From: Ectothiorhodospiraceae bacterium BW-2
GTDB lineage: Bacteria; Pseudomonadota; Gammaproteobacteria; Thiohalomonadales; Thiohalomonadaceae
Assembly (NCBI GenBank): GCA_008375315.1
Contig: CP032507.1
Span: forward strand, 3,806,071-3,870,070
Reading direction: 5' to 3'
DNA: 64,000 bases
A model generated the notes under the pieces. The model ran no database searches and was not told where the DNA came from. It saw only the letters and a program-made list of their open reading frames with translations. Shown here one piece after another: positions 46,845 through 56,178 of this stretch; the first letter of the stretch is position 1; each line of letters starts with the position of its first letter. The position numbers were made by a program, and so were the translations under genes.

Positions 46845-46886
46845 ATTTGAAACCCGCCCCTACGAAACCCGCTATCCATTGCCCAC

Positions 46887-47891
46887 TCAGTGAAATAGAT
46901 CTTCGGGCTTTTCGGCGGTCAGGATGCGTTCAGACCAATGCAGTAAAGTGTCGGCATCGGCCTGTTCGATCCTCCCTATAGCCTCACTAGGTACCGTGCC
47001 AAATTTAGTTTGCATTAGGTGGATGAGTATATTTGCCTCACCCTGTTGCAAGCCTTGCTGTACGCCTTGCTGTACGCCTTGTTGCACATATTTATCGATA
47101 AATGTCTGCATCAGTGGTTCTCCATCGGGTAGGGTCTGTAATGCTTCACGCGCTTCGGTTTCGCTAACTCGTTCCGTGGCTTGTACATAGTAGCGCAATA
47201 GGCACTCTAATACATCTACCGCTGTGGCGCGATCTTGAATTTGCCGGATTAGGTCAATCAGCTCTAGCAGTCGCTGTAGCGGTTGCTTATCATAGATATA
47301 GCGTAACGCTAATGAGGCCATACGGGTCAGCACTTCCCCTTTGAGTTCCAGTTTTCCGTCGGGGGAGATGTCGTGTAGATCGTAACGAAATTGGGGGATA
47401 TAGGGGGTGAGTGCTGCGGGGAGTGGTCGGATTAGGGCTTGATAGTCGCGGGCTATATTCCAGCGCGATTGGCCGTGGTAGAGCACTATCGGATAGACCG
47501 GCGGCAGGTATTTGGCTTTCGGATTCTGTTTGCGATAGGCCTCTGCACTAAGCACTTGATAACGAAGTAGTTGTAGCGCCACCCAGCGGTCGGGGGTGCT
47601 TTTGTGGTCAAACAGCAGGTAGATGTGAACCCCTTCTGGCCTCTCCTCCTCGGATAGGTCGGGTTCATGACGATACTCTACGCGATAGACTAGATCTGAA
47701 AACGATTTGCGTAGCTCTTTGCTGACATAGCTATCTTTGGCGATGGTCAGGGTGCTCATATCTAGGAGGGCGACTATCTCGTTCGGTAGGTAGTGTTGCA
47801 GGTAGTCTTGCGCTAGCTCTTTGCGTTCGAAGTTCTCGCGAAAGAAGCGATCGTGGGGGTCGGTGAGGGTGGTGTGGGGCGGTTTTTTCAT
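46887..47891 (-). CDS. Rpn-family recombination-promoting nuclease/transposase_31, copy 3
   Basis: An intact 334-residue copy starting at ATG 47891 (MKKPPHTTLTDPHDRFFREN). N-terminal PD-(D/E)XK domain: conserved Asp in LRKSFSDLVYRVEYRHE and D-x-K in IYLLFDHKSTPDRW. The C-terminal half is helical and ends with a YVQQG repeat region and a short helical tail. It has two extra QQG-type tetrapeptides (24 bases) compared with the other copies. Related E. coli Rpn proteins cut DNA and raise recombination. It has no clear ribosome site. Confidence 0.9.
   Translation of the reverse strand: MKKPPHTTLTDPHDRFFRENFERKELAQDYLQHYLPNEIVALLDMSTLTIAKDSYVSKELRKSFSDLVYRVEYRHEPDLSEEERPEGVHIYLLFDHKSTPDRWVALQLLRYQVLSAEAYRKQNPKAKYLPPVYPIVLYHGQSRWNIARDYQALIRPLPAALTPYIPQFRYDLHDISPDGKLELKGEVLTRMASLALRYIYDKQPLQRLLELIDLIRQIQDRATAVDVLECLLRYYVQATERVSETEAREALQTLPDGEPLMQTFIDKYVQQGVQQGVQQGLQQGEANILIHLMQTKFGTVPSEAIGRIEQADADTLLHWSERILTAEKPEDLFH
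47052..47087. repeat. 12-base tandem repeat inside Rpn copy 3
   Basis: Two perfect GCCTTGCTGTAC units followed by a degenerate GCCTTGTTGCAC unit; copies 1, 2 and 4 have only the last. The insert encodes extra VQQG repeats on the minus strand and keeps the frame. Replication slippage is the likely source. Confidence 0.9.
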
Positions 47892-47927
47892 GTGGTAGTT
47901 TTGATAATTTTTGGCAGCTAGTATCAA

Positions 47928-47948
47928 GGGCGGATTTGAAACCCGCCC
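47928..47948. repeat. GC-rich palindrome between Rpn copies 3 and 4
   Basis: Same sequence and context as 46036-46056. The 37-base leader between the palindrome and the ATG of copy 3 is also identical to that of copy 1. Confidence 0.85.
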
Positions 47949-47975
47949 CTACGAAACCCGCTATCCATTGACCAC

Positions 47976-48956
47976 TCAGTGAAATAGATCTTCGGGCTTT
48001 TCGGCGGTCAGGATGCGTTCGGACCAATGCAGTAAAGTGTCGGCATCGGCCTGTTCGATCCTTGCCATCGTCTCACCAGGTACTATGCCAAATTTGGTTT
48101 TCAGTTGGCGGATGAGTATATTTGCCTCACCTTGTTGCAAGCCTTGTTGCACATATTTATCGATAAATGTCTGCATCAGTGGTTCTCCATCGGGTAGGGT
48201 CTGTAATGCTTCACGCGCTTCGGTTTCGCTAACTCGTTCCGTGGCTTGTACATAGTAGCGCAATAGGCACTCTAATACATCTACCGCTGTGGCGCGATCT
48301 TGAATTTGCCGGATTAGGTCAATCAGCTCTAGCAGTCGCTGTAGCGGTTGCTTATCATAGATATAGCGTAACGCTAATGAGGCCATACGGGTCAACACTT
48401 CCCCTTTGAGTTCCAGTTTTCCGTGGGGGGAGATGTCGTGTAGATCGTAACGAAATTGGGGGATATAGGGGGTGAGTGCTGCGGGGAGTGGTCGGATTAG
48501 GGCTTGATAGTCGCGGGCTATATTCCAGCGCGATTGGCCGTGGTAGAGCACTATCGGATAGACCGGTGGCAGGTATTTGGCTTTCGGATTCTGTTTGCGA
48601 TAGGCCTCTGCACTAAGCACTTGATAACGCAGTAGTTGTAGCGCTACCCAGCGGTCGGGGGTGCTTTTGTGGTCAAACAGCAGGTAGATGTGAACCCCTT
48701 CTGGCCTCTCCTCCTCGGATAGGTCGGGTTCGTGACGATACTCTACGCGATAGACTAGATCTGAAAACGATTTGCGCAGCTCTTTGCTGACATAGCTATC
48801 TTTGGCGATGGTCAGGGTGCTCATATCTAGGAGGACGACTATCTCGTTCGGTAGGTAGTGTTGCAGGTAGTCTTGCGCTAGCTCTTTGCGTTCGAAGTTC
48901 TCGCGAAAGAAGCGATCGTGGGGGTCGGTGAGGGTGGTGTGGGGCGGTTTTTTCAT
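47976..48956 (-). CDS. Rpn-family recombination-promoting nuclease/transposase_31, copy 4
   Basis: An intact 326-residue copy; start ATG 48956 lies 13 bases after the stop of the HAD phosphatase gene, so it is read as part of that operon. Domains as in copy 3: Asp in SFSDLVYRVE, D-x-K in LLFDHKS, C-terminal YVQQGLQQGEAN. It differs from copy 3 mainly in its last 60 codons. Unlike copies 1 and 3 it lacks the 37-base leader and the palindrome upstream, so its left neighbour sequence was probably lost at insertion. Confidence 0.9.
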   Translation of the reverse strand: MKKPPHTTLTDPHDRFFRENFERKELAQDYLQHYLPNEIVVLLDMSTLTIAKDSYVSKELRKSFSDLVYRVEYRHEPDLSEEERPEGVHIYLLFDHKSTPDRWVALQLLRYQVLSAEAYRKQNPKAKYLPPVYPIVLYHGQSRWNIARDYQALIRPLPAALTPYIPQFRYDLHDISPHGKLELKGEVLTRMASLALRYIYDKQPLQRLLELIDLIRQIQDRATAVDVLECLLRYYVQATERVSETEAREALQTLPDGEPLMQTFIDKYVQQGLQQGEANILIRQLKTKFGIVPGETMARIEQADADTLLHWSERILTAEKPEDLFH

Positions 48957-48969
48957 GAAACAAGGCCGG

Positions 48970-49794
48970 TTACGATAACCACCACTCTACCGCCTCAATC
49001 CACCCCATTGGGGCCGGTTGTCGGGTGGTATAACAGGCTCGATTGAGTACTAGAGCCGGTTTAGGGGGATTAATCACCACGGCAGCCGCCTCCGCCTGCT
49101 CCAGCATCGGGCGATCATTCTCACTATCGCCCAGCGCCAGCGTCCGCCACGACGATGTCGGACTAAGCGGCAACAGCAGATCGGATAGTCGCTGCAACGC
49201 GCGTCCCTTATCGCAGCGATCGCCAATATGGACAAAACGCCCGCCTCGGGTCACCACCGCGCCGCTCTCCTCTAGCCGTTGACGCAGAGCCTGATAGTCG
49301 CTATCGCTACCGTGCCAGCAGAGCGGTTCGCTATAACGGCGCTGTGATGCCAGCTCCGCCTCGGCCAGACTTAAGCCGGTCGCTGCAGCAATCGCCGCCA
49401 CCTCCAGCCGACTCCAAGGGGTAAAGCTGTGTTGCAACTCGGCCGGTAGCTGCTGCAGTCGCGACAGCCACTGCTGTCGTGGGCCACTGAGTTCTAGCAG
49501 CGCATACCCCTGCAGGCGCGGCAGCTCATCGGTTAGCAGCTCTGCATAGTCGGGAGTATCGGGCAGTGCAATCGCCGCCCCATTTTCGCAAATAAAGGGC
49601 CAGCGCCGTTCAAAAGGGGGGGGGTAACTAAACGCCGCCAGCTCGGCAAAGGTTTTGCTACTATTGAGCACCACCACAACCCCTTGCTGCGCTAAGCGCT
49701 GCAATAGCGGCCTAGCCGCCGTCCAGTGATAGTCGTGGTGGTTAAGCAGCGTACCATCTAGATCAGTACTAATAAGTAATCCGCTATTCACCAC
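48970..49794 (-). CDS. HAD-family glucosyl/mannosyl-3-phosphoglycerate phosphatase
   Basis: A 274-residue HAD phosphatase of the MPGP family. Motif I is LISTDLDGTLLNHHDY, motif II VVVLNSSKTFAEL, and motif IV ALGDSENDRPML. The family removes the phosphate from mannosyl- or glucosyl-3-phosphoglycerate. With the GpgS-like gene in the same operon, the likely product is glucosylglycerate. It lies 9 bases after the glycerate kinase gene. Confidence 0.88.
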   Translation of the reverse strand: MVNSGLLISTDLDGTLLNHHDYHWTAARPLLQRLAQQGVVVVLNSSKTFAELAAFSYPPPFERRWPFICENGAAIALPDTPDYAELLTDELPRLQGYALLELSGPRQQWLSRLQQLPAELQHSFTPWSRLEVAAIAAATGLSLAEAELASQRRYSEPLCWHGSDSDYQALRQRLEESGAVVTRGGRFVHIGDRCDKGRALQRLSDLLLPLSPTSSWRTLALGDSENDRPMLEQAEAAAVVINPPKPALVLNRACYTTRQPAPMGWIEAVEWWLS

Positions 49795-49803
49795 TCAGAA
49801 CCA

Positions 49804-50691
49804 TTAAAGCGGACGATTAGTGTCACAATGGCTGATTTGGCGCGACTCATTCAGGGCGTAGCAGAAGTGACAGCGGGCAGGGAGCTGCCGCAGCGCGTGT
49901 TCGGTTAGGCGCTGGTAGTGGTGAATAAAGCGCTCCATCGCCGTCGGCTGTAGCAGCGGGGTCGAAACGCCGGTTTTGGCCGCCAACTTCTGCTCCTGCT
50001 CCATGCGCCAGCCATAGACCGTCTCGAACGATGGTGCCTGCAACATTAACCAAATATCGCACTGCTGATAGAGCGGCTCATAGGCAACCGCGATTTGGTG
50101 ATTGACATAGTGGCGCCATACGCCGTCACTATCCTCTTGCGCCTCTAGCCGATTCAGCGGTTGAACTAACTCAGCCTGCGACTGCGGCGGAGTTCCCCAG
50201 CACCACCCTTCAAATAGCACCACGCCGACCGGTGTGGTCTGTTGTGGCCACTCACTAACGGCAAAGGGGTTATCGCAGCGCTTATCGAAGCGGGGTAGCC
50301 TAACCTCTCCTAGCCGAGATAGCTGCTGCAATAGCGTATGCGCTAGTGACATATCGTGCGTGCCCGGCACCCCTCGGGTCTGTAGCAGCGGGTGAATCTG
50401 CTTAGCGAGCTGCTGTCGTGCACGCGATGAGAGGTAAAAATCGTCTAGCGATAGCGTCGCAGAGCTTAACTGCCGCTGCTGTAACGCTAACGCTAGATAG
50501 GCGGTTAAGGTCGATTTGCCCGATCCTTGCGAGCCGTTAATGCCGACGATAATCGTCCGATCTACCGCTCGCTGGTATGCCACAATCGCCTCAACCGCTG
50601 GCGTAAACCACGCCTCTGCCGCTGTTACATAGGCCTCAGGTAGCTGCTGTTGGCTTAAAAACTGTTGGTAACTCTCCACTCGACTGTCCAT
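49804..50691 (-). CDS. D-glycerate 3-kinase-like P-loop kinase
   Basis: A 295-residue kinase with P-loop IIVGINGSQGSGKSTLTAYL and the segments LSLDDFYLSSRARQQLAKQI and RFDKRCDNPFAVSEW, as in plant-type glycerate kinase and YggC/YfhG-like proteins. VVLFEGWCWGTPPQ is also characteristic. It would convert glycerate, released by the GH13 phosphorylase, back to 3-phosphoglycerate, the acceptor for GpgS. It is the first gene of the solute operon. Confidence 0.86.
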   Translation of the reverse strand: MDSRVESYQQFLSQQQLPEAYVTAAEAWFTPAVEAIVAYQRAVDRTIIVGINGSQGSGKSTLTAYLALALQQRQLSSATLSLDDFYLSSRARQQLAKQIHPLLQTRGVPGTHDMSLAHTLLQQLSRLGEVRLPRFDKRCDNPFAVSEWPQQTTPVGVVLFEGWCWGTPPQSQAELVQPLNRLEAQEDSDGVWRHYVNHQIAVAYEPLYQQCDIWLMLQAPSFETVYGWRMEQEQKLAAKTGVSTPLLQPTAMERFIHHYQRLTEHALRQLPARCHFCYALNESRQISHCDTNRPL

Positions 50692-50707
50692 TAAACATGA
50701 TAGGGCG

Positions 50708-51025
50708 TTACGGCAGTGGCAGTGGGGGGAGATGATCGGTAAACTTCAGATAACCGTAGAGCAGTAGCGCGGTTAATGCAATCCCGATGACCCCCATCAC
50801 TATCGGCACAAATTGACGCTGGCGTACCCCCCGCATAATCCAGTAGCTCTCCAGACCGACAAAGCCGGCAGCGGCCCCATAGGCGATGAAGAGCCCCTTA
50901 GGTTCCATTGAGGAGAAGAGGATCGCCACGATATAGAAGGTAAAGGCGATTCCGACCGGAATCATGCTAAAGATCCAGCTCTCAATCATCTGTGAACTGT
51001 TTTGAGGCGTGTCGTTACTTGCCAT
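50708..51025 (-). CDS. small membrane protein of unknown function (105 aa)
   Basis: Three predicted helices (IPVGIAFTFYIVAILFS, GLFIAYGAAAGFVGLESYWI and VMGVIGIALTALLLYGYLKF), a polar N-terminus and a Pro-rich end. It starts after a purine-rich site and lies 34 bases after malic enzyme and 16 before the glycerate kinase, so it may link the two transcripts. No family recognised. Confidence 0.7.
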   Translation of the reverse strand: MASNDTPQNSSQMIESWIFSMIPVGIAFTFYIVAILFSSMEPKGLFIAYGAAAGFVGLESYWIMRGVRQRQFVPIVMGVIGIALTALLLYGYLKFTDHLPPLPLP

Positions 51026-51059
51026 TATAGACTCCGTTAGTTGTGTTTCATTTTGTTTA

Positions 51060-52136
51060 TCAGTTAGTTACCTTTGCCGCATCGAACACCGCAGCGGCAA
51101 CCTGCTGATGCAGGGTTTTATCGATACCGTTAGCCACCAGCGCCCTGTCAGGTGCCAACTCGGCTAGCCTGACGGCAGCGGCAATTTTCATCGCTTGGCT
51201 GATGTGGCTCGCCTCAGCATCAAGCGCACCACGAAACAGCCCCGGAAAGGCGAGCATATTGTTAACACTCTTGCCATCAAGCGCCACTAGCGCCCCATGG
51301 GCTAACGCCACCTCCGGCTCAATTTCGGGGTCGGGATTGGTGAGCGACAAAATGATCTGTCCTGCTCTAACCCACTCCGGTTTAATCAACCCCTTTACCC
51401 CCGTCGTGGTCACGACAATATCGGCCCTAGCCATCACCTGCTCTAGCGTCGCCCCCTCCCCCCCAAGGCTCTCTAAGCGGGCGGTAGCTGCGGGGTTAAT
51501 ATCGCTCCCGAGCACTTTGGGCATACCGTAGGCCAGTAGCAAAGAGCAGATACCGATACCGGCCGCCCCTAACCCGATCTGGCCAAAGGTCGCCTGCTGT
51601 AAATCGATGCCATGCAGCTTAGCCGCCTTGAGCAGCACCGACAGAACCACCACCGCTGTCCCGTGCTGGTCGTCGTGAAAGACCGGAATATCGAGCCGCC
51701 GTTGTAACTCTGCCTCAATCTCAAAACAGTTCGGCGCGGCGATATCTTCTAACAAAATCGCCCCAAACGAGGTCGCAATCGCCGCCACGCTGTCGATAAT
51801 GACCTTAGGCTCTGAGCTTTGAAACAGAATCGGCTGGCAGGAGATAGCGGCAAATTGGGATAAAATCGCCGCCTTACCCTCCATTACCGGTAGGCCGGCT
51901 AGCGCCCCAATAGGGCCTAACCCCAAAATCGCACTGCCATCGGTAACAATCGCCACGCTGTTACCTATATTGGTGTAGCGTCGCACCAAAGCGGGGTCGG
52001 CCGCAATCGCCTGACAGACCTTCGCTACACCGGGGGTGTAGATTTGGCGCAATAGCGCTTCACTCTCAATCGCTACTTTAGAGACCATCTCAATTTTGCC
52101 ACCTAGGTGGCGCTGAAAAACCTCATCCTGCTCCAT
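51060..52136 (-). CDS. malic enzyme (NAD(P)-dependent, oxaloacetate-decarboxylating)
   Basis: A 358-residue short-form malic enzyme that turns malate into pyruvate and CO2. Segments: IYTPGVAKVCQAIAADP (substrate Tyr), GPIGALAGLPVMEGKAAIL (catalytic Lys), LEDIAAPNCFEIE (metal acids), DIPVFHDDQHGTAVVVLSV, and the Rossmann loop GQIGLGAAGIGI. I start at ATG 52136; a frame reaching 52226 would add 30 residues unlike the family. It has no phosphotransacetylase-like extension. It diverges from ribF. Confidence 0.93.
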   Translation of the reverse strand: MEQDEVFQRHLGGKIEMVSKVAIESEALLRQIYTPGVAKVCQAIAADPALVRRYTNIGNSVAIVTDGSAILGLGPIGALAGLPVMEGKAAILSQFAAISCQPILFQSSEPKVIIDSVAAIATSFGAILLEDIAAPNCFEIEAELQRRLDIPVFHDDQHGTAVVVLSVLLKAAKLHGIDLQQATFGQIGLGAAGIGICSLLLAYGMPKVLGSDINPAATARLESLGGEGATLEQVMARADIVVTTTGVKGLIKPEWVRAGQIILSLTNPDPEIEPEVALAHGALVALDGKSVNNMLAFPGLFRGALDAEASHISQAMKIAAAVRLAELAPDRALVANGIDKTLHQQVAAAVFDAAKVTN

Positions 52137-52286
52137 ATCGCACCTTTCAAACCTCTCAATTAGCCGCAAGGGGCGCTTATGGTAACCGATTCTGTCGCCA
52201 ATAGGCCAAAATTCCTGCCGCTGCATAGATTGTCACCGCTATTGTCGTTACAATCGCCCTTTTGACAAACCAGTGACAGGGAGCCT

Positions 52287-53228
52287 ATGGAGTTAATTCG
52301 CGGTCTGCACAATTTACGCCCACGCCACCACGGCTGTGTCGCCACCATCGGCAACTTTGATGGCGTCCATTTAGGGCACCAGGCGGTGCTAGGCCATCTG
52401 GCCGCACAGGGAGCTAGACTCAACCTCCCCACCACAGTGATGACCTTCGAGCCGCAACCGGCCGAATATTTTCAGCGCCCTCAACTCCCTCCCCGACTCA
52501 CCCGCCTGCGGGAGAAGATAGGCGCGCTACGACACCTCTCGGTGGATCGGATCGTCGTAGTCAAGTTTAACCCCACCTTCGCGGCGATGAGAGCCGACCG
52601 TTTTATCGAACAGCTCTTAATTCGTGCCCTAGGGGTCAAATTTCTGGTCGTTGGCGATGACTTTCGCTTCGGTGCCGATCGTAGCGGCGATTTTCAACTA
52701 CTCACCGAGGCGGGCGAGCGAGCCGGCTTTCAAGTTGTCACAACACAGACCTTTGCTCTGGGCGAGGCGAGGGTGAGTAGCACCCGCATTCGCCAAGCGT
52801 TAGCCGCAGACGATTTTGCCACGGCAACAGAGCTACTAGGCCGCCCCTATCGCATGAGTGGCCGAGTTGCACACGGAGCCCAAAAGGGGCGCACCATCGG
52901 CTTTCCGACTGCCAATATTCTGCTCCATCGCAAAGCCTCACCACTACACGGCGTCTTTGCAGTTAAGCTGTATGGCATTGGCGCTGAGCCGCTACAAGGT
53001 ATCGCCAACCTCGGCAACCGTCCGACTGTCGATGGCCACAATACGCTGCTAGAGGTACACCTATTCGACTTTAACCGCGATATCTACGGCTGCTATGTCG
53101 ATGTCGATTTTCTGCATAAAATTCGTAATGAGCAGAAGTTTGCCTCGTTTGAGGCGCTAAAGAGCCAAATTGAGGCCGATGCCGCCGCCGCCCGACAGTG
53201 GCACCAGCAGCAGGCAGCGACTCCCTAA
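52287..53228 (+). CDS. ribF: bifunctional riboflavin kinase/FMN adenylyltransferase
   Basis: A 313-residue enzyme making FMN and FAD. The adenylyltransferase half has CVATIGNFDGVHLGHQAVL and the ISSTxxR-like VSSTRIRQALAADDF; the kinase half has GRVAHGAQKGRTIGFPTANI and the NRPTVDG segment. It is directly upstream of ileS, the usual ribF-ileS order; lspA would normally follow ileS but does not. Confidence 0.97.
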   Translation: MELIRGLHNLRPRHHGCVATIGNFDGVHLGHQAVLGHLAAQGARLNLPTTVMTFEPQPAEYFQRPQLPPRLTRLREKIGALRHLSVDRIVVVKFNPTFAAMRADRFIEQLLIRALGVKFLVVGDDFRFGADRSGDFQLLTEAGERAGFQVVTTQTFALGEARVSSTRIRQALAADDFATATELLGRPYRMSGRVAHGAQKGRTIGFPTANILLHRKASPLHGVFAVKLYGIGAEPLQGIANLGNRPTVDGHNTLLEVHLFDFNRDIYGCYVDVDFLHKIRNEQKFASFEALKSQIEADAAAARQWHQQQAATP

Positions 53229-53275
53229 GACCCACCGGCCCCCTCCCCGATTAAATAATAGTTGAGACCATCGCC

Positions 53276-56125
53276 ATGAGTGACTACAAAGAGACCTTAA
53301 ACCTACCTAAAACTGACTTCCCGATGCGCGGCAATCTGCCCAAGCGCGAACCAGAGCTGCTCGCTTGGTGGGAGAAGATTCGCCTCTATCAGCAGCTGCG
53401 TCAGGCAGGTGAGGGCAGAGAGAAATTTATCCTCCACGACGGCCCCCCCTACGCTAACGGCGATATCCATATCGGCCACGCGGTCAATAAGATTCTTAAA
53501 GATATGATTGTCAAATCGCGCACCCTATCAGGATTTGACTCCCCCTATCTCCCCGGCTGGGACTGCCACGGCCTGCCGATTGAGCTACAGGTCGAGAAAA
53601 AGCTGGGGAAAGCGGGTAGCGCCATTAGCGCCGATGAGTTTCGCCAAGCGTGTCGCGACTTCGCCACCGCGCAAATGAACGGCCAGCGTGAAGATTTTAA
53701 GCGTCTAGGGGTGATCGGTGACTGGGAGACCCCCTACCTCACCATGAGCTACCAAAATGAGGCCGATATTGTCCGAGCGCTCGGGGAGATTATCGCCAAA
53801 GGCCACCTCCATCAGGGCTCTAAGCCGGTCCACTGGTGTACCGACTGCGGCTCGGCGCTAGCGGAGGCGGAGGTCGAGTACGAAGATAAGGCCTCACCGG
53901 CGATCGATGTCCGCTTTAGCGTTGCCGATCGAGCCGATCTACAGCAGCGCCTCGGCGAGTTAACCGCCCCACTTCAGCCCAATACCCATATCGTCATCTG
54001 GACTACCACCCCTTGGACACTACCGGCTAACCGCGCTGTCGCCCTCCACCCTGACCTCGACTATGTGCTGCTCAATACCCACAGCAGTGAGTTCGGAGAG
54101 GAGACCCTCATTCTGGCCGAGGGGCTATACGAAGAGGCGCTACATCGCTACGAGATAGCACAATTCGAGATTATCGGCCGCTGCAAGGGGGCTCAGTTAG
54201 AGCATCTCTCCCTACACCACCCCTTCTACGATTTTAGCGTCCCTACCATTTTAGGCGACCATGTCACCTTAGAGGCCGGTACTGGCGCGGTTCATACCGC
54301 CCCTGGCCACGGTCAGGAGGATTTTATCGTCGGTAAACAGTACGATCTGGAGGTCGCCAATCCGGTCGGTAACGATGGCTGTTTTCTGCCCGATACCGAG
54401 CTGTTCGCCGGCCTACATGTCTTTAAGGGCAATCAGGCCGTCATTGAGGTGCTACAGCAGCGGCAAAAATTGATCAAAGTCAAACAGATTCTCCATAGCT
54501 ACCCCCACTGCTGGCGCCATAAAACCCCCGTTATCTTTCGCGCCACCCCGCAGTGGTTTATTAGCATGGAGCAGCAGGGGCTACGGCGAGCCGCGCTAGA
54601 GCAGATTAGCCAAACCCGCTGGCACCCCGACTGGGGGCAGGCAAGAATTGAGGGGATGATCGCCAACCGCCCCGACTGGTGTATCTCGCGCCAACGCAAC
54701 TGGGGGGTGCCGATTACCCTCTTTGTCCATCAACAGAGCGGTGAACTCCACCCCCGCACCGCAGAGCTATTTGAGACGGTGGCGCTGCGAATCGAACAGG
54801 AGGGAATTAACGCTTGGTTTAACCTCGATCCGGCTGAACTCTTAGGCGATGAGGCTCCCGACTACCATAAGGTCACCGACACGCTCGATGTCTGGTTCGA
54901 CTCCGGTGTCACCCACTCGACCGTGCTACTGCGCCGCGACGAGCTACAGCGCCCAGCCGATCTCTATCTCGAAGGCTCCGATCAGCACCGCGGCTGGTTT
55001 CACTCCTCGCTACTCACGGCGGTGGCCATGACCGGCCAAGCGCCCTACAAAGAGGTTCTAACCCACGGCTTTACCGTCGATGCGAAGGGGCAGAAGATGT
55101 CAAAATCGAAGGGGAATGTCGTGGCACCGCAGAAGGTGATTAACACCCTTGGTGCCGATATTTTGCGCCTCTGGGTCGCCTCTACCGATACCAGTGGCGA
55201 GATGGCCATCTCCGATGAGATATTAAAGCGCACCGCCGATGCCTACCGCCGTATTCGCAACACTGCCCGCTTTCTGTTGGCCAACTTAGGCACCGGTGAT
55301 GAGAAGCCGCGTGCGTTTGATCCCGCTACCGACATGATCCCCCCCGAACAGCTACTAGCGCTCGATAGCTGGGCGGTAACGAAAGCAAAAGCGCTGCAAC
55401 AGGAGCTACTACCGGCGTTTGAGAACTATGAGTTTCACCAAATCTACCAAAAGGTGCACAACTTCTGCTCGGTCGATATGGGATCGTTCTATCTCGATAT
55501 CCTAAAAGATAGAATCTACACCACCGCTGCCGACTCCCTGCCTCGCCGTTCGGCTCAAACGGCGATTTACCATATCCTCCATGCCATGAGTCGCTGGTTA
55601 GCGCCGATCTTAAGCTTTACCGCCGAGGAGATTTGGCAGCAGCTACCAGGAGAGCGCAGTGAGACCATCTTTTTAACCGAGTGGTACTCCTTTGCGCCCA
55701 TGGATAGCTCCCCCATGGGGCTCGACGACTGGAGTGAGCTGATGGAGCTACGCGATGCGGTCAATCGAGAGTTAGAGCAGCTACGCAATCGGAAGATAAT
55801 TGGTGCTAACCTGCAAGCAGAGGTGACCCTCACCTGTCGCGGCAGGCTCTATGAGCGGCTCCGACAGCTCGAAGATGAGCTACGATTTGTGCTGATCACC
55901 TCGGCAGCAACGCTGATTGAGGGGGCGGCAGAGAGCTCGGCGGCAGCCACTACCCTCAAAAGTGGGGCGAAGGTGGTCATTGTCGTTGAGGCGAGCAAGC
56001 AGGCCAAATGTAGCCGCTGCTGGCACTATCGCGAGGATGTTGGCCAGCACCCCGACCACCCTGAGCTGTGTGGCCGCTGTCTCGACAATATTAGTGGTCG
56101 TGGCGAAGTGCGCCGTTTTGCCTAG
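53276..56125 (+). CDS. ileS: isoleucyl-tRNA synthetase
   Basis: A 949-residue class I synthetase. HIGH motif: [24 protein letters not shown] motif: [12 protein letters not shown]; the editing domain lies between ([16 protein letters not shown]). The C-terminal zinc ribbon is intact ([10 protein letters not shown], then CGRCLDNI). Length is normal. ATG 53276 is 47 bases after ribF. Confidence 0.99.
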   Translation: MSDYKETLNLPKTDFPMRGNLPKREPELLAWWEKIRLYQQLRQAGEGREKFILHDGPPYANGDIHIGHAVNKILKDMIVKSRTLSGFDSPYLPGWDCHGLPIELQVEKKLGKAGSAISADEFRQACRDFATAQMNGQREDFKRLGVIGDWETPYLTMSYQNEADIVRALGEIIAKGHLHQGSKPVHWCTDCGSALAEAEVEYEDKASPAIDVRFSVADRADLQQRLGELTAPLQPNTHIVIWTTTPWTLPANRAVALHPDLDYVLLNTHSSEFGEETLILAEGLYEEALHRYEIAQFEIIGRCKGAQLEHLSLHHPFYDFSVPTILGDHVTLEAGTGAVHTAPGHGQEDFIVGKQYDLEVANPVGNDGCFLPDTELFAGLHVFKGNQAVIEVLQQRQKLIKVKQILHSYPHCWRHKTPVIFRATPQWFISMEQQGLRRAALEQISQTRWHPDWGQARIEGMIANRPDWCISRQRNWGVPITLFVHQQSGELHPRTAELFETVALRIEQEGINAWFNLDPAELLGDEAPDYHKVTDTLDVWFDSGVTHSTVLLRRDELQRPADLYLEGSDQHRGWFHSSLLTAVAMTGQAPYKEVLTHGFTVDAKGQKMSKSKGNVVAPQKVINTLGADILRLWVASTDTSGEMAISDEILKRTADAYRRIRNTARFLLANLGTGDEKPRAFDPATDMIPPEQLLALDSWAVTKAKALQQELLPAFENYEFHQIYQKVHNFCSVDMGSFYLDILKDRIYTTAADSLPRRSAQTAIYHILHAMSRWLAPILSFTAEEIWQQLPGERSETIFLTEWYSFAPMDSSPMGLDDWSELMELRDAVNRELEQLRNRKIIGANLQAEVTLTCRGRLYERLRQLEDELRFVLITSAATLIEGAAESSAAATTLKSGAKVVIVVEASKQAKCSRCWHYREDVGQHPDHPELCGRCLDNISGRGEVRRFA

Positions 56126-56130
56126 TCTCA

Positions 56131-56178
56131 CTCCACCTCGGCCCTCCTCTAGCGCTAGTGGAGGGCTAGGAGGTGGGA
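56131..56178. terminator. long hairpin between convergent ileS and cyclase genes
   Basis: CCACCTC and GCCCTCC on the left pair with GGAGGGC and GAGGTGG on the right, around the palindrome CTAGCGCTAG. The near-perfect stem of over 40 bases stands just after the ileS stop and overlaps the cyclase 3' end. There is no T tract, so it may block read-through or RNA decay rather than act as a classic terminator. Confidence 0.6.

Noticed and set aside
45020-48956. CRISPR-like or satellite array
   Set aside because: The repeated units are 1 kb protein genes and palindromes; there is no short regularly spaced direct repeat with unique spacers.
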